Shown here one piece after another: positions 48,828 to 60,200 of a DNA stretch of 64,000 nucleotides. Every line of letters begins with the position of its first letter. Position 1 is the stretch's first letter. Position numbers and translations under genes: made by a program. The notes beneath the pieces are model-generated. The model searched no databases. It was not told the origin of the DNA and worked only from the letters and a program-made list of their open reading frames with translations. The stretch is from Martensiomyces pterosporus (lineage: Eukaryota > Kickxellomycota > Kickxellomycetes > Kickxellales > Kickxellaceae). Where the stretch lies: contig MU603933.1 of assembly GCA_025201845.1 (NCBI GenBank), positions 117,291 to 181,290 of the forward strand, written 5' to 3'.

Positions 48828-49299
48828 CCCCTTGGCGCGTCCCTTCATCGAATCTGGGCAATGAGGTTCCAAGGGCTTCACTCCCAGCGCCTCCCTCTGG
48901 CTTTTGCGCCTCTGCCACCACGGCCGCCATGCTCGCTTCTTCTTTTACGTTGTGGCCAGCAAACGCGCACAAAACACTTTTTTTACTCAGCAGCTCCAGC
49001 ACGCACCTCCCGCCTCTTTCTTTGCATACCCGCATACAAAAACCAGCACAGCAATGTCCACCGTAAGTCCCCCAGAGCCAGCGCCTGCTACGCAGCTGCG
49101 CTGCCCGTGAAAGAAATGCACGTAGCTCAAATGCAGCAGCACACTCACAAATCCCTGAATCCTGTGCCCATGCTTCGGCGTGCTGTTAATTTGCATATAG
49201 GCCGACGAACTCAAGTCCCTTGGAAACAAGGCCTTTGCTGCTGGCAACCACGACGAGGCCATCAAGCTTTTCACACAGGCAATCGAGCTCGATCCCACA
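48828..49299 (+). repeat. Second copy of duplicated contig end
   Basis: The intact copy, which continues into the full STI1 gene. Near-identical to 48347-48817. Confidence 0.9.
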
Positions 49300-50952
49300 A
49301 ACCACGTCCTGTACTCCAACCGGTCGGCCTCCCTGGCCTCTTTGAAGAAATACGAAGACGCCCTCAAGGATGCCGAGAAGACTATCGAAATCAAGCCCGA
49401 CTGGCCCAAGGGCTACAGCCGCAAGGGCGCCGCTCTGTTTGGACTCCGGCGACTCAGCGAGGCCCACGAGACTTATGAGGCTGGCCTGAAGGTCGACCCC
49501 ACCAATGCCCTTTTGCAGAAGGGCATTCAGGATGCCTCGGCTGCTCTGAAGCAGCAGGCCGACAGCATGGGCTTTGGCGACATTGCCACGAAGATGTCCG
49601 AGGCATTCACGGGCAACGTGCTCGCCAAGATCGCCGGCAACCCAAAGACCGCGCCCTTCCTGGCCCAGCCCGACTATGTCGAGAAGATCAGGGCCATCCA
49701 GGCTGATCCTAACAAGCTGCAGGAGTACGCTGGAGATCAGCGCATCACCATGACTTTGTTCTCGCTCATGGGCATGGGCGATATCTTCAGCCAGGCTGCT
49801 GGTGCTGGGCAAGAAGAGGAGCCCATTGCTGCGCCGGCTAGCGCTCCCTCCGCTGCTCCCGCATCAAGGCCCGAGAAGATGGACGTTGTCGAGGAGCAGG
49901 AGAAGCAGCCCGCCAACGACGAAGGCGAGCCCATGGAGGAGGACGAGGACAAGGATGCTGCTGCCAAGAGGGCTGAGGCAGCCGAGGCTAAGGCTCTGGG
50001 CAACGCCGCCTACAAGGCACGCAAGTTCGAGGCGGCGCTTGAGCACTACAACAAGGCCATTGAGCTGGACCCCACCGACATCACCTTCCGCAACAACAAG
50101 TCTGCCGTGTACTTTGAGATGGGCGAGTATGACGAGTGCATTGAGACTGCCAAGGAGGCTGTGGAGGTCGGCCGCGAGCACCGTGCCGACTACAAGCATG
50201 TTGCCAAGGCTCTGGGTCGTATTGGAACCGCCTACAGCAAGAAGGACGATACCGAGAAGGCCATTGGGTTCTTCAACAAGTCGCTGACTGAGCACCGCAC
50301 TGCTGATGTCCTGAACAAGCTGCGTGCACTGGAGAAGCTCCAGAAGCAGCGCGAGGAGGAGGCGTATGTCGATGTGGACAAGTCCAATGAGGCGCGCGAG
50401 GCAGGCAACAGCCTGTTCAAGGCTGGCAAGTATGCTGAGGCCCAGAAGGAGTACACCGAGGCCATTAAGCGCAACCCCAAGGACCCGCGCAACTACTCCA
50501 ACCGCGCTGCCTGCCTGACCAAGCTCTTGGCCATCCCCGACGCCCTCAAGGACTGCGAGACGTGCATCAGCCTCGATGCCTCGTTCGTCAAGGCGTATGT
50601 GCGCAAGGCCAATGCACAGTTCCTCATGCGCGACTATGCCGATGCCCTTGACACCCTGGATGTGGCCAAGGAGAGGGATGCTGAGCACAAGCATACTGCC
50701 GAGATCGAGCAGCAGGTGGTCAAGTGCTACAGCGCCATCAGCGAGCAGAACGCCCACACCACCCCCGAGGAGGCCCTTAAGCGCGCGCAGGCCAACCCCA
50801 AGATCTCGAGTCTTCTTGCTGACCCCGTTATGCAGAGCATTCTCCAGCAGATGCAGTCGGACCCGCGTGCCGCTCGCGAGCATCTGAAGAACCCCGCCGT
50901 GGCCAGCAACCTGCGCAAGCTGATGGCTGCTGGCATCGTCCGCATGGGCTAG
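49054..50952 (+). CDS. STI1: Hsp70-Hsp90 organising co-chaperone Sti1/Hop (two exons)
   Basis: Spliced model join(49054..49062, 49201..50952), 586 residues, in frame. Exon 1 codes only for MST; donor GTAAGT, acceptor CATATAG. The layout is the full Sti1 set: TPR1 from ADELKSLGNKAFAAGNHDE (about residues 4-105); DP1 with NPKTAPFLAQPDYVEKI (about 130-190); TPR2A from KALGNAAYKARKFEAALEHY (about 262); TPR2B from GNSLFKAGKYAEAQKEY (about 401); DP2 at about 529-586, ending ASNLRKLMAAGIVRMG. It bridges Hsp70 and Hsp90 for client transfer (family knowledge). TPR carboxylate-clamp residues are in the expected places. The upstream region is duplicated across a 10-N gap, so the promoter sequence should be read with care. 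Confidence 0.95.
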
Positions 50953-51188
50953 ACGCAGCCCTTTTGGATCTAGGAGCGTGTGTGCTGCATAGTACATTTT
51001 GGTGATAGCACTTTTGGGCTCTTGTGTCCCACATACCCACAATAAGTGTAGCCCGCTCTGCCTGTGTCTCGGCGCTGCTGCATTTGACCTGTGGGGAGTT
51101 TTGTTTTTTGCATTTAGTCTGAGCCAGCCCACCTCTACTCCAGCCTCAAATAAACACTCTTCGAGCAACCCACCGTGCCTAAAACAGC
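50953..51188. other. Intergenic between STI1 and CFAP20
   Basis: 236 bases, both genes on the + strand: STI1 3' end and CFAP20 promoter. Nothing distinctive seen. Confidence 0.35.
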
Positions 51189-51815
51189 ATGCTTCGCAGC
51201 ACATACCAATCCGGGATTCTGAGCATCCTCAACAGTGCTAGCAGGCAGCCCCTTGGGCTTTGGAGGGCAGCCCTTGGCCCAGGTGCTGCTAGCCCCACTG
51301 GGAGCTCCACAGATCTAGAGCAACTTCGAAACGCTAGCTATTGCAGCACTACAGTAGACGAGGACATCGCCAGCGCCAGCGTCTTGGAGCTGCTCAGCCC
51401 AAGTCTGCGTGCGACCTACATAACGTGCCCCAAGGTGCCAGCAGAGACTTTGGGGATCAGACTGCCATATCTCATCTTAGTTCTCAAGCCGATCGATCAC
51501 CTGTTTAGCTTTGAAGTCGAAACGTCGGACGACAGGGGCACAGTGCGGCGATTCAGGGCATCCAACTTTGAAACTGAAGCACATGTGGACCGCGATCTTT
51601 GCAGGCTGCCGCTGAGGCTCGGCGACGATGGCTGGAACTATCTGACGCTTGATCTGCCCGATCTCACGAAGCGGGCATACGGCACAGCGCACAGGGAAAC
51701 CCGGAGAGTCACCATACATGCGAATATTCGGCTGCGGTTTGTGTTTTTTGCGGACCGCATTGTGCCTGAAGAGCAGCTGCCGGACGAATTGCGGCTGTAC
51801 CACACCAGGCGCTGA
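51189..51815 (+). CDS. CFAP20: CFAP20 (Bug22) homologue
   Basis: A 208-residue, intronless protein (animal CFAP20 is 193). The N-terminus MLRSTYQSGILSILNSA matches MFKNTFQSGFLSILYSI. Further blocks: ATYITCPKVPAETLGIRLP, VRRFRASNFETEAHV, LPLRLGDDGWNYLTLDL and TKRAYGTAHRETRRVTIHAN, then DRIVPEEQLPDELRLYH. About 15 additional residues lie between the first and second block. CFAP20 is an inner-junction protein of axonemal doublets and centrioles in ciliates and animals (family knowledge). It is also kept in some non-ciliated lineages, where its role is less clear. A genus without flagella, as expected here, makes its retention notable. Orientation is the same as STI1. Confidence 0.92.
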   Translation: MLRSTYQSGILSILNSASRQPLGLWRAALGPGAASPTGSSTDLEQLRNASYCSTTVDEDIASASVLELLSPSLRATYITCPKVPAETLGIRLPYLILVLKPIDHLFSFEVETSDDRGTVRRFRASNFETEAHVDRDLCRLPLRLGDDGWNYLTLDLPDLTKRAYGTAHRETRRVTIHANIRLRFVFFADRIVPEEQLPDELRLYHTRR

Positions 51816-54800
51816 AGCAAATAAAAAAATAAAGACAAATGCATGCAGGCGCTGGAAACACAGGTGTTGTACGGAGTGTACCACCCGACCGCGGGTTGGG
51901 AGTGTTTAGAGGGTGGAGGACATCAATGCAAGGCCTCGGGTTTCCAATTTGGAACGGGCTCTGGTTCCTGTCCCAAGTTACACGCAAACGTAAACAACTC
52001 GGGCGGAGTATGAAAGCTTTCGTTGGTGGCCAGCTCCTGGCTCCGCATTCAAGCTGCTTGTGCGAGATGAAAGCAGGCGCGCATATGTGTGTCACTCTAA
52101 AAATACACTGCTCCACCCAGCTTTTATGGCAATAGCCATTGCTGCTGCATTTTCACATCATTTGCATACACCATGTCTTTGCGCGTTTCTCATTATAGTG
52201 TATGGATGGCGCTCGGACATTGTTGCCGTCATTCTGAACGTTTGTTGCTGGCAAATGCCACCAAGAAAGAAAAGGCGCGAGTCCCGCAAACGCACAGCTC
52301 TCTCATCCGTGCTCTGAGCAGAGAACAATGCAGCACTTGTCTTGTTGGAGTCTCAATACAGTAGGCCGAGATGGTTATTAACGCCGAGACAATTCAGAAG
52401 CAGTACAATCCTCCACTTCTTCTTGCACTCGGCATTGTTTGGCCAGCTGCTTTGGTGCTCGTCCAAAGCAAAAGCAAGACGCCTGCCATTATCTGCTGTG
52501 TTTGCAGCGAAGAATAGGAAGGCCAAAAGATCCTTCGGGATACTGCCGAAAGGCACGCACAAAAATACATCGCATGCTTAATTAAGGATGTGGACAAAGC
52601 GGTGGCCGCGCGGACTGGCAGCGAGCGCCAAGCCAGCGCGATTCTATATTTATTACGTGGGAAGGCCGTTCCAGATTACATCGGCACAACGCTCTTCATT
52701 CATTCACCGACTTGGGGGGATGCACACCACAAAGAGCATCCACCGCTGCCTTCTATGTCATGGCTGGCATGTGCTCCACAGCCACTGCTGGGCAAAATCA
52801 CACGTAGATGAGCCACGCAAAGAACGCCATTGCCGGCAAGAAATGCCGCCAGAAGAAGAAGAATACATCCAGCGAGCTGGGAAGGCAGAAGGCGCTCCAT
52901 AGAAGGCGACTCGTCTGAGCTCCGGCTGAAGATGCATGCCCTTGTAAAACGCTACAGCTGCGCGCGGCACGCTGCATGGCTGTTGGCAGACAAAACCATG
53001 CAAAACGATAGCAGCCGCTCTTTGGCCAAGCCCGCTGCTCACGAGGAATAGAAAAGCGCAATTGTTACACTGTTGAGCGAAGGCTGAGGGCAGAGGTTTT
53101 GTGTGCGGCCAGGGCAGGCGAGTCCAAGAGTTTGGGGGTGGGCGGGGGTGGGCAAGTGGCCGCCCAGCCCACAGCCCCTGGCTCCACATTCAAGGCTGCA
53201 GCAGAAACACGCGCAGAGCCATACACATGTGCAAGCTCTGGCTGTGTACTCGTCACCATTAGTCACTCTACCAAGCGCAGGTGTCCAAATATTTCCCGGA
53301 CTATGCTCGCAAACAGCAAGCCTTGGAGCCGCCAAAAGCCAGAGCCTAGCGTGGTGAGGCTGGTGTTTCTCCCAGGTGGGGAAGGGGAATGGGAGGCAGG
53401 CTGGCATACGCTGAGCTCCTTTCTCTTAAAAGGCAATTCAGCTCTGCTTGTAGTTCACCTAAAAATTTTACCAGCTCCCCCCACAGTGTCCCAGCGTCGC
53501 TTTTAGTACCCCGCTCCCCTGTTGCCTGCATATGCTCACTGTCCACACGCCCGGTGCGGATCAGCTATATATTCGCTTGCAGGCCGTCGCCTTTCCCTCT
53601 TGTTTCCACTCGCAGCTCTTTTTCTCTCTTCTTGGATCTCTCCACCTCCTGGCAGCTACAAAAAAGCAGATAAAGCAAGCCCATCCTCGTGTAAAGGCGG
53701 ATTTTGTGTATAGACTTTTGCCGGCTTGCCCTGTCGCAATCCTCCCCTCTTTCTCTGATATCGATATCCCTGCTTGGCATTAATAAGGCCGTGACCTTGG
53801 CTTCGGCAGTAGGCGGTTTTCTTGTAGAATCTGTGCTATCCCTCCTGGGTGCTATCCGCATCTGCGTATCCTATCTACAGCGACAGGATCTAGTAGTGCA
53901 TCAATACAATCTACTCGCCACAGACCGGGTCGCCTGCCAGTGCTACTATTTTCTGCCATTTGTCAAAACCTCCCAGCAACGCAACAAAATAAAAAAGCAA
54001 CGAGGCGGCTGCGCACAATCAAACTAGTAGACAGGGAGGACAGCCCGAAGAGCGGAAACCGCATAGAGCATAAAGCCCCGTCATTCCACTTGTGCTGTAC
54101 AGAATCTCCCCGCTCCCTCCTCTTGAGCTCGACATAGACATTGGCCGCTCGCTGCGAGTACCTGGGTGAGCACACACATCGAGCGTAGCGCACATAGACA
54201 GGCGGAATCCTTCGTCCTTGTTCATACATCGCCGCAAGGTGTTGAAGAACGCAAGCGATAGCTGCTTCCGAATTCTGGTAACTACAACACAGCACAGGCA
54301 CGCACAGATCAAGGCCTGCTACTGCGCCAGACCGACAACAAGCGCTCCCTAGTCGCCCTCCCTCGTCCCTCAACCCCCCAAAGGCCATACAGGTAAGGTG
54401 ATGCAACAGTGATCACACATTTCGTCCCTGCTTACAGCGCATGAGCAGCGCCTCTTGGACAGCATTTTACGCTGTGTGTGCATCCTTGTTGTGCCAAACA
54501 GCAAGAAAGGCGTAAACAGCACATATTACTAGCCTTCCTCGTCCTGGGTGACTCGCTCTTCCATGCCTGTCTGCACCTGCGTCCCTTTTGCTGCCAACCG
54601 CACCGCCACCAAAGTGGTTATAGCAGAGCTCGTCTGCCCAGGGGCCTAGCGCCAATGTGCAGTGCACAGCAGCCGGTATTTTAAACGGCGCTACCTGCAA
54701 CTATCCTTTCTTTCTCTCCTCTTCCAATTTCTCGTATCAGTTTCTACCTCTTGGCTGCATATTGGACACAGCCATTGCCCGCCCTCCTTCCCTTCTCTGC

Positions 54801-57207
54801 CTCCGCCTCCGTTGCCGCTCACACGGAAGGTTGCCAGCAGCCTCTCGTGTAGCTCCTGGTCTTCCATATCGCCAGCGAAAAAGCCCCTCCTCGCCCTGTG
54901 TCCAGTATCAGCTTCCTCATCAACTTTCTTTAAGGCTGGCCTATGCAGATTCGATGCCTCTAAAGCCACTCATACCACTCCACTAGCCACCGCGCCTTGA
55001 CTGTTGCCGCATCCTCAGTATACTCTTAGCACTGATCGCCTCCACCCACAGCCCTTCTCCCCCTCACGCACCGTGCGTGGCCTCCTTCGCTCTCGCCGCA
55101 TCCGCTCTACTCTGCCATCACACGCCACGCACAAAAAAAGACCAAGCTCCCGTGAATCCCTGAGATACCACTCGCTGACACGCCTCCCTTCCCCATCCAC
55201 TCTCATCTAACCATACCGCACTCATAACCTCGCGCTTTCTCTGCCGCAACTAGAAGACAGCCTGTCGTTAACCGCTGGATATACGGCGTTTCATATTGTT
55301 CGCCTGAGCCATACTCGTAATACAGAGGTACGTAGTGATGTGACGCCCTATGTCACACATTCCACCGTATTTTTCTTTTCCTTCTTCCGACATCCCTAAT
55401 ATGGCAGCTTGTGCTGAGACCAATGCCGGACCGTTTTCCAGCCCGTTACGGTCTCGCGCCCTGCCCACCGCCAGCAACGTGCGCACCTGTGGTCCCAGGT
55501 GTGTAGCACACTCCTCATGCCTGCACTCGTAAGATTGCTGAGACAAATAAAGCAGCAGCGCTGCTGTTTGGCAAGCGCTGTGCTCCCTCAGCGGCAGCGC
55601 TCGGTTGCATTTTTCCAGCTCAACTGTGATGATGAGGTTGGTGGTGATCGTGGCGCTATGCGACGCTGGGTAATACAAATGCCGGTGCCAGTGTGCGCCG
55701 TTGAGGAGCCAAGCGCTGCTGCGCCAGGCAGCTACATCGCTTTCTTGTGCCTCGTTCCGTGCGGATGAATGGGCGCGGACGTGTTTGTGCGTTGGGCATG
55801 CAGCATGCCTTTACCAAGCGGCAGGGGCTCTTGGTACCAGGCGCTTCAGCAGCCAATGCTGGGCTCCTTCGCTGCTGGTTCCTTTCTCAGGCCCAAGTGT
55901 GCGTCGGAGGAAAGTGTGCGAGGTGCGACGCGGCTGTGGTTGAAGGCGGTGGTACAGGTCCACGCAATGCTGCCGAAAGCAGGCTTCCGAATTGTTCTTT
56001 CGCATATCATACAAGCACACAGCACGCTGCATACACAGGCGCTTCGTGCCCAGCAAACCCCCTCTACTTGCTGGCCAGAGGCGATGGGGGAGGCCTCTGT
56101 ATTAATGCTCGCTTGGTGCAGCCTCGAGCTTTTTTTTTTTTTGAGTGCGACTGTGCTGGCTGGCTGCCTGCTTGCTGCATCAGTCGCTTGCAGTGATTTT
56201 CAGGCGCTGCCTGTCTGCCTTTCATGCGGCGGTGCGTGGTCGCAAACCGCTGGTCTGTTTTCTTTTCCCTCCCTCCACAAGCTGTCAACAAAGGCTGCAG
56301 CAACGGCAGCCGGAAACCCTGACTATCGTGGTGTCTTTTGGCTACGGCCTCTCCCTCCTTTGCTCTTGCTACCTGGGACCTTTCGCCTTGTATATTATTG
56401 TCGCTGCTACTCTCGGTTTGAAAGCCTCTTTTCCTTCGCCTGTTATCATCTTGCACTTCTGCCAGCCATCCCGTATCAATCGCGCGCACTGCATACCTCT
56501 GCTCGCGACCCACACACCTTGCTATTCCAAGCACCTTGGTTTGTGTCGCTCCCAAACTCGCATTTGCATATTTGAATTTGCATTTGCTACGCCTGGTGCA
56601 CACCGCCTTTTCTCTTTTATGCGCTTGACGTTGCAGGCCCTCTATCGCCGTTTCTTTGTTGTGCTAGCGCTGAGGGGCCGTTGTTCCATCCCTTTCTGCC
56701 TCGCCCCAGGTGCCCCCTCCCCAACAACCTGCTTTTTCCTACGACGAACCGCGATTCACGTGGGCGGTTTCTACTGCAAAGATCGGCTCCAGTGCTAACT
56801 GCCAGCAAATCTCCACTCTACCGCCGTCTGTGCATTTTTGCTTTTCCCATTTATACCACGCCGTAGATCTCGCTTTAGATCCAGGCGGTTATAATAATCG
56901 CATCCGGCTGCGTTTCCATAGCTACTGCTAGCGCTATTTCGCTTCCCGTGGCTCGTTGACACTCTACCCGAGCAGTCTCCAAGTTCCTTTTTGGCATTCT
57001 GCTGCTGGGCCACACGGATCCTGCATCTGCAGTGCTTCGCTAGTAGCTCAGTTCCGGCTAGCGGCCATACAGTAGCCTCCCTACGCGGCAAGCAGATCCA
57101 CCTGCCAGATCCACTCCGTCTGTGCCTCAATCTTTACCTAGCGCCAGCTTGACCACACATCCACATCCAAGAAGGAGCGCGACTTGCACGCTAGATAGCT
57201 AACCAAA
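51816..57207. other. Gene-poor 5.4-kb stretch, no gene supported
   Basis: No recognisable coding sequence on either strand. Open frames here are short, or long but compositionally biased and partly overlapping, such as one of 268 codons at 55769-56575, and none resembles a known family. The + strand is often pyrimidine-rich (54700-55260, 56150-57200), like many fungal promoters and leaders, so the right part probably belongs to the cyclin promoter. A hydrophobic, ATG-started frame on the - strand at 52900-52700 (MERLLPSQLAGCILLLLAAF) could be the start of a small membrane protein, but I cannot support it. Confidence 0.45.
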
Positions 57208-60200
57208 ATGGGCGTTCATACGCGCGCGGTAAGTGCAGTTACATGCAGGCCTTTCAGGCAGATCCTTTATGCGGGGTGTCTCTTGTATTCCGCGTTGTGC
57301 CGTTCGGCCATTTACGCAGCTTAACACCGCCACGTCAGACAGCAAACAATTGAACAGACCGCATGCCGCCTTGTCCTTGTTCCCCTTCCTCCCTCCTCAA
57401 TTGGCATCGCTGCGATTGTGATTTTTTAGTAGTGTCTGCTGATGCTCCCTCTGGCTATCGTAAACAGCGGCAGCCAGTCCGCTCGCATCTTTTTTTTGCA
57501 AAGCACTTGGCGTTTTGTGTTGTCTGGTGACCCCTGGCTATCGTAAACAGCGGCAGCCAGTCCGCTCGCATCTTTTTTTTGCAAAGCACTTGGCGTTTTG
57601 TGTTGTCTGGTGACCCCGCAGGTGCATGGTGCTATAGTAGCACCACTGCTTGCCGCAAGCTGCAGCCTTCCCTAGGATGTGCCCGCCCAGGTCACTTTTC
57701 GCGTCTTTTGCTCGAAGAACTTGCACGCGCCTTAGGCCATATCACCTGCCGCATGTGTCTGAAAAGGGACAAGCCGGATCTAACTCTTGGATTGCCTTGT
57801 GCACTCCATGCGACTTGTTTAACGTATGTAGTCGAACGCGCACAGCAATGTGTCGAGCAGAAACGCCTCTCACAGCGTTGACGAAAATAGCCTTGCCAGC
57901 GCTGCTGCCGGCGCCGCGTCGCGCCCTGCACGCCTGAAGAGCACGGCGCTGTCAAATAAAGCACCCAATGCTGGCGGTGCAGCCAACATCAAGGCGGAGA
58001 ACGCGCCACGCTCTGCGCTCTCCAGTGTCAGCCTTTCCAACACCAATGCACAGGTAGGTCTCGCTCTTGCACGACGGAGCAAAAATAGGCGAAGGGGAGC
58101 TGCTGGAAATAGACACCCGTCGCAGACAAGCGCGTACATGCACTTGCGTGGTCACACGTAGGTCTGATGCCGTGCATATTATATGCGGCCATCTCACAGG
58201 CAGCCACCTCCGGCTATCTTTCTCCCTTGCACCACTCGCCTGCGTCTCTGGCCAAGCGCAGCTGTTCTGCCTTCTTTGGCTCTCGCGCAGCATGCACTGC
58301 CAGCGCATCCTTGTATGAATCCACAACGCCTTGTGCATATATGTGATTGCCTTCATGCCCGCCCTTGTTTTGATTCTCGCTGCTTGTGCATACAGCGTAC
58401 AACCACTGCCGCCCCTGCTTTCACACACCCTACACAAAGGACGGGGCTTGGCCAAGCACCCATCGAAAACCTGGCCCCTCAGTGTGTGCATGTATACACG
58501 CTTCCTGCCGGCACCAAACCGCCTGTGTCCTTGGTTTCATGATCCTGCTCTACATACACACATTCCACCAGCGCGCTGTCTGGCGCGAAGGAGGTTGGGC
58601 TGTGCCTGCCATTGGCGTATCCGATAAACTGGTGCTGCCTTTTGCAAAACGGAGTCGCGTTTCCGCCTTCTTTTGTGCCCATTGCTCTTTTGCCAGGCAG
58701 CATCCACAGCCCACCTCGCCAACACACGACGTGTCTGCCGTGGAGTCGGCATGGCACCATCGGTCTCCTCGTCGCTGTGCGATGTCCTCCTGGCTTCTCA
58801 CTGCGGCATTCTAGAGATCGCATGCAGATTCCCGTGCCGCGATTTGCAATGTGTGGTGACGGTGTCGCTGCTTATTCCTCATCCTGCAAACCGCGGATGT
58901 CTTGCTCTTTCCCTGTCTCTGGACCGCCTTGAGACACTAGCAGCCGCTGGTGGGTTGCGAATGCCTGCTCTCGACGACGGATGCGCAGTTTGCTACGCGT
59001 TTGGGCACGGGCTCCCACCATGGGGCGGCGTGGTCCCCCGATTGCCTGCTTCTGCGCTGCTACCTTCCATCGCAGCCTGGAGACTACCTCGTGCTTTTGC
59101 GTCAGGCCGATGCAGTCTGCCTTTTCCTCTGCTGCGCGGACTGCAAGCAGGTGATTTCCTGGCTGGGCGTGCGTGGGGGACGGCTGTGGATCTGCGCATT
59201 GGCGAACACATTCGTCATCGAGCCTGTAGTCCTTTTGGCATCTTATTTTTGGGCTCCCTCGCGTCTCTTTGATATATGCGCGTATCATGCCCCTCTTGGT
59301 GCGCGCTGTCCTTGCATGTCTCTATTTATGTTTATGCTCGCTTCTGCGCTGCATACATGAGCGCGTTCCCGTCCTGTTCCTCCGTTGGGCGCTGCTGCCT
59401 GGTCTTTGGCATTTGGTTGAGATCTCTCCGTGCTCCGCCTGCGTGTGGTCGTCAGCTGCTTTGCCACGACATCTAGTCTCTTGTGCATATCCCCGCGCAA
59501 CATGAGCACTTCAGATGCCCCCCATTGCGCTGACTTGCTCGGTGTCGCCTCCCCGCTCCAGCCTGCCCGCCGTGTCCTTTGTTGTGTCTGGCTATTGTGC
59601 CTATTTGGCACAGCATGGGTGATTCTTCGCCCTAACTGCGCCCTTTCGCGAGCGGTAATCCCAGGTTTCCCTTTCTTTACGACCTGTTTTGGACAGCACC
59701 GGGCACTCGCTGCTTCAATTGGGGGTGCGGCTGGCGGTTGGATGCAATGGCAAATCATCCTGGGGGACACTCCTGCTCATGCATCTTACAGCTGGCAGCG
59801 GAACACAGGCGACACACCCCCCGCTCCTCCCGCCTTTTGTTCCTCAGCTCCCTATTGCCCATTCTGGCCCACCTGTGAATCTCGCTGCCAGACAAACCTG
59901 CTCTTATATACTGGCGCCCTTGTTCTAATTTCAGCGTTCAGTGTTCGCTGCCTCCATTCCACCCTCTGTCGCCTATCCCTGTACTTGTATAATCCTTTAC
60001 TTATTTCTCCTGGTCCCACCTGGCCCTTTTGATTTCTTTGGCTTCTCTTCTTTCACCGCACTTAGAAACCTGGCACTACTACTGCTGCTGCTTCGAAAGC
60101 TCTCACGGGCCCCAAGGCGACCTCGTCCAGCACCACCTCTACCAACGCCAGCACGCAGAAAATGGCAGCTGTTGCTTCGCGCAAAGCACGCGTGCCTCTT

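Noticed and set aside
52700..52900. Small hydrophobic ATG-started frame on the - strand (MERLLPSQLAGC...)
   Set aside because: Could be a short membrane protein, but the remainder is not hydrophobic or conserved-looking and I recognised no family.
53704..54027. 107-codon frame on the + strand
   Set aside because: It starts at a non-ATG codon and shows no recognisable protein.
55769..56575. 268-codon open frame
   Set aside because: No recognisable domain, no coding-like composition, and it includes a T-run coding FFF; such frames are expected by chance in this C/T-rich stretch.
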